Source: Larix kaempferi (lineage: Eukaryota; Streptophyta; Pinopsida; Pinales; Pinaceae). From it: a DNA stretch of 64,000 nt. Location of the stretch: assembly GCA_027924585.1 (NCBI GenBank), contig BSBM01000252.1, positions 1,178,001 to 1,242,000 on the forward strand, read 5' to 3'. The notes beneath the pieces are model-generated. The model saw only the letters and a program-made list of their open reading frames with translations. It searched no databases and was not told the origin of the DNA. Position numbers and translations under genes: made by a program. How positions within the stretch are numbered: the stretch's first letter is position 1; each line of letters begins with the position of its first letter. Below, in pieces: positions 60,627 to 64,000 of this stretch.

Positions 60627-61918
60627 CCTCACACATCGTTTTCTCTTCCATATTCCATCCCCCCTTAACAACCTCACGTCATCCCTCACATGATTCTCCT
60701 TGTCCCAAAATAGATCACACTCTTCAACCTCTTACAAACCCTACCCATGCTGCTCTCTCCCTCGTTCAACCTTGCGTTCCCCTCTCTTCTTTCATTGACT
60801 CCCTTTCAATTCCTTTATCACCTTTCTCGTCCTCCCTATGCACTCGTGTGTCCCATCCTTACGCAACCCAACCCTCACCAATCCCTCACCCATATTCCTT
60901 ACCTCACACCCCTCTCCACCCTCATCACCCTTGTATCATACTCGCTCTCCCCCACGAGCATCTCCTTCACCGGTCAAACTCAATATTTTATTAAAGATTC
61001 CTGAGAATTTATTAAAAACATTCCTGCCATTCACCTCCAATATCATGATCTATCGATGAGATTCAATGTTGTGTCTCTCTATTCACAAAAATACCAGACC
61101 CCGAATCCCTCAACGTCATCTTTAAATTAGTCGATCAAGAAACCCTTCATCTGATTAAAATTTGCCTGACCTCGACTTTCTTCTGTTCCAAAGATAAGTT
61201 CTATGACCAAACTGGAGGTACTACCATGGGATCTTGTCTATCTCCGTTGTTGCCAACATATTCATGGAACATTTTGACACCTTAGCTCTCAATTCCTTTC
61301 TCCTCAAACCAAAATGTTGGTATAGGTTTGTGGATAATACCTTTGTCATTTGGCCACACAATCGTTCTTCCCTTGACAACTTTCACAATCATCTAAATAG
61401 CATATATCCTCACATCCAATTCACCATGGAAATCCAACAATCTAATTCTCTTCCTTTTCTTGATGTCCTTGTCATTCGGCATCAAGATGGCTCCCTCTCT
61501 CATCGAGTATATCTAAAAAATACCCACACCGATAGATATCTTCACACCTAATCCCATCACCATTCTTCTCAAAAATATGTTGTCCTCAAAACTCTAATCG
61601 CTAGATTCTTTCGAATCTCTAACCCCCAACATCTTAACCATGAAAAATCCAACCTTACCAAATCCCTCATGTCCAATGGCTACCCCCGACACCTCATAAA
61701 CAAAACTTTTCAATAGGTCCTACATCTGAAAACCAAACCCCTTAAGCCTTCTCAACCTCCCCAAGCAATTATCTCTCTTCCTTACATCCATGGAGTTATT
61801 GATTGTATCTCTAAGATTCTAAATAAAAAGAACATCAAAACAATCTTTAAATCCCATAAAACCCTTAAGAAACTATTTCGGAGCGTAAAAGATAAACCTA
61901 ACCCATTTCTATCCCAGG
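60627..61918 (+). pseudogene. Penelope-like element (PLE) reverse transcriptase, frameshifted
   Basis: A proline/serine-rich start of unclear nature (60630-60960) is followed by PLE-type RT: HDLSMRFNVVSLY (motif A, with Asn where the catalytic Asp is expected), STFFCSKDKFYDQTGGTTMG, VVANIFMEHFDTLALNSF, CWYRFVDNTFVIWPHNR (motif C, D-N instead of D-D), SLPFLDVLVIRHQDGS and THTDRYLHT, then HGVIDCISKILNKKNIKTIF. At least two small frameshifts (near 61074 and 61244) and stops are present. It is cut at 61918 by an insertion and resumes at 63588. The RT order and GIY-YIG C-terminus define a PLE. Confidence 0.88.
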
Positions 61919-63587
61919 TGTTTGTGCTAGAAATTGTACCTAGACTACAAAGGTACAAGCTAGAACAATCTCAAGAAAACTAAAAGGAAATGAATTTGTT
62001 TTTGTAGTTTTATTTTGAAGGTTTCATTCACAAGAAATGAGTAATTGATAACCAAAAATATACAACACTAAATCATAAATAAAATCCTGAAGAACTGAGA
62101 TATAAATATATAAAACACATAGATAAACCATAAGCATCCATTAAACAAGAAACTGGTGCTGTCCACAAATTCATAAGCATTCACAAGATAAACACTTTTT
62201 ATCCAGAATTGAAATTATCAACCAGGTGGTTAAACAAACCATAAACATAAACCAGAAATAAGAGTCAATAGATGGCTTATATAATATATTCAGATCAATC
62301 CTGAGTCTTCAAGAAAACTTACATGAGAGTATACTGTATATGTCTAAGTGTAAACAACATCATCAGTCCAAAAGCCCTTCTCCTGAACAAAAACCAACCC
62401 CCACAATGTATCTTGTTCTTTCTTTTATAATTACGAAATGAAGTAGTTTCCTCAACCACTTCTTTAGGTTAGGTTTTGAAACTATTCAGCAGTTACATTT
62501 AGTAGTTATCAAATCCGGAATTCTAGGGTCGAATATGCCCAAAATAGCAAAATCTGGCGAATTTCTGAAAAATGGGTCTCAAAGAATTCTCCATATCTCT
62601 CGATCTAGGACACCTGTACAAAAAATGAGAGAGGTTTTTGTGAATGATTCCGTGATGAACAAAAACCTCTCTTTGTTTTTAAAAATTCTTCTCCACTTGA
62701 TCAGAATATGCACCACAATATGATGACTAAAACAGGAAATTATTAAACGTTTTTAAACCTTGAAAAATAGGCCGTAAAGATCAATTCGAATCTTTCCAAC
62801 CATGATACCTGTTGCAAAAATGAGATATTTTTTTGTGAATGAGTCCATGATAAACAAAAACCTCTCTTGGTTTTTTAAAATTCTCTTCCATCTCCTCGTA
62901 ATTTGTGCTCAATGATCATGACTAAAACGGTGAAAAACATACCATGACCATGCATCTTTCATCATCTTTATGCATTATGTTGTGATAGTTGGCACTCTGT
63001 CTATCAGTCCCCTTCCAAGGATTGTAGTATGAAGCTTCAACAATGTTCACATTTTCAATATCATCTGCAAAATCATGTCTTAGTGTCTTTTGAACCATGC
63101 GCGTGGCTTCCCCTGTCTTCAACTCCTTCATTGATGAATTGTCATGAACTTGACAATGTTATGATATAACAAACAACTCCCTTGAGGTATTCGATCATCA
63201 TAAAAAAGAATCTGCCAACACTTACTATGAATTAACCATGATCTTCCATCATTTCGGATTCCAGCAGCGCTTATGCATATGCAATATGGTAACTATGCTG
63301 CGGGAATGTTTTTATATGAAAAATATTGCAAAATCTCAACCTAGGAGTTAAGTTTTCAACATAGGAATTAGGCCAAATATTAATAAGTGTTTGAAGACTT
63401 ACAAAGAAATGAAATATTTAATAATCCAACACCTATAACATGAAATAAGAGTGGGATAAAATAATAAATCAATGCTCATGTCATAATAAAAAATGAAAAA
63501 CCCAAGATAACTTAAGATAAAAAGCAATAAGAAATGAAAAATTAAGAAAAGACCAAAAAGGCACTAGGTACAATTCCAGTCCTAACA
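61919..63587. mobile_element. 1669-bp insertion splitting the PLE (solo LTR or TIR element)
   Basis: The ends are TGTTTGTGC...CCTAACA, flanked by CCAGG (61914-61918) and GCAGG (63588-63592), a 5-bp TSD candidate with one mismatch. Near each end lies AATTGTACCTAG in inverted orientation (about 61932 and 63574), giving an imperfect ~24-base terminal inverted repeat. TG/CA ends and 5-bp TSD suggest a solo LTR; the long inverted end suggests a DNA element. There is no transposase or pol. An imperfect ~195-bp tandem repeat lies inside. Confidence 0.6.
62600..62930 (+). repeat. Imperfect ~195-bp tandem repeat inside the insertion
   Basis: GTGAATGATTCCGTGATGAA near 62640 and GTGAATGAGTCCATGATAAA near 62835, each followed by CAAAAACCTCTCTT and similar flanks ending in ATGACTAAAAC. 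Confidence 0.75.
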
Positions 63588-63920
63588 GCAGGGCGTCTAC
63601 CAAATTCCTTGTTCATGTGGGAAAAACTACATTGGAAAAACTGGTAGATCCATTCAAACCCGTCTTAAAGAACATATCACTGATTCTAATCGCAATCGTA
63701 TAAACAAATCCATCTTTGTGGAGCATTCCTTCAATTCCAAACACCATATATGCTTTGATCAAATGAAATTCTGGCTTCCACAGCTCAATACTCCACCATA
63801 CTTATTAGAGAAGCTCTAGAAAGAAAAAAGCATCCTAATAACTTTAATCAAGAAGATGGCTATAAGCTAAGCCATTCTTGGAAACCCTTGATCCATCATC
63901 TCAATGAATCTCATCTTTAA
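63588..63920 (+). pseudogene. PLE GIY-YIG endonuclease domain
   Basis: Resumes the PLE frame: QQGVYQIPCSCGKNYIGKTG gives the GVY and YIG strands with the PLE-typical C-S-C-G between, then RLKEHITD, EHSFNSKHHICFDQ. After a one-base shift near 63750 it continues ILASTAQYSTILIREALERK and GYKLSHSWKPLIHHL. The TAA at 63918-63920 is the natural C-terminus. This endonuclease class identifies an EN-positive PLE such as the Dryad elements of conifers. Confidence 0.88.
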
Positions 63921-64000
63921 CAAGTTCGTTGGTCCTCTAAACGTCTTATTTAATTCAAAATTATCTTTCTATATATTTCTCCTGATTTGAATGCTCTACC
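63921..64000. other. Right edge, PLE 3' flank
   Basis: 80 AT-rich bases after the PLE stop. Too short to tell PLE 3' UTR from the continuation of the Athila-like element. Confidence 0.4.

Noticed and set aside
62922-63131. 69-codon minus-strand frame in the insertion
   Set aside because: No similarity I recognise and no second copy to test; it lies in noncoding insertion sequence.
1-64000. Host protein-coding, tRNA or rRNA genes
   Set aside because: I scanned both strands for recognisable host domains and for structural RNA genes and found none I could support.

Overview
The window is plant nuclear DNA made almost entirely of nested retroelements. I recognise no host gene, rRNA or tRNA gene. 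A gymnosperm, probably a conifer, fits best: there are large, slowly removed Ty3/gypsy elements of the non-chromovirus (Tat/Athila-like) kind, a Ty1/copia remnant, and a Penelope-like element with a GIY-YIG endonuclease, a class reported in plants mainly from conifers. This assignment is inference; no species marker is present.

The backbone is a direct tandem duplication of about 11.3 kb: copy A (307-25065) and copy B (25066-57370). Each copy holds, in order, a minus-strand Tat-like derivative (gag-like, protease and aRNase H remnants, no RT), a long stretch with no recognisable gene, a copia GAG-pre-integrase fragment, and an Athila-like element (LTR, PBS, gag) inserted in that fragment. Only copy B continues into the rest of the Athila-like element (gag, protease, RT; 56368-60625).

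Later insertions: (1) E1, 7178-20624, on the minus strand in copy A: young and intact, 13.4 kb, LTRs 1452 bp, TSD TATGC. It has an uninterrupted 2034-codon gag-pol and a third long ORF downstream with its own TATA box. The matching site in copy B is empty. (2) E3, 34740-55535, in the Athila LTR of copy B, TSD TGTAT: an unusual LTR-gag-LTR-gag-LTR array on the minus strand. (3) E2, 39679-54215, inside the rightmost LTR of E3, TSD AGTTC: a 14.5-kb plus-strand Tat-lineage element. Its gag-pol keeps one frame over 6.6 kb but carries eleven nonsense codons. It has a separate complete aRNase H after integrase and an antisense, intron-containing accessory gene before the 3' LTR. (4) A Penelope-like element from about 60627, inside the Athila-like RT, itself split by a 1.67-kb insertion (61919-63587).

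The order of events can be read directly: copia, then Athila-like insertion, then tandem duplication, then E3 in B, then E2 in E3; E1 went into A after the duplication. The most interesting features are the accessory genes of E1 and E2 (same ITGL signature, opposite orientation to pol), the repeated LTR-end/PBS units in the E1 leader, the second gag-like module in E1 pol, and the Penelope-like element.
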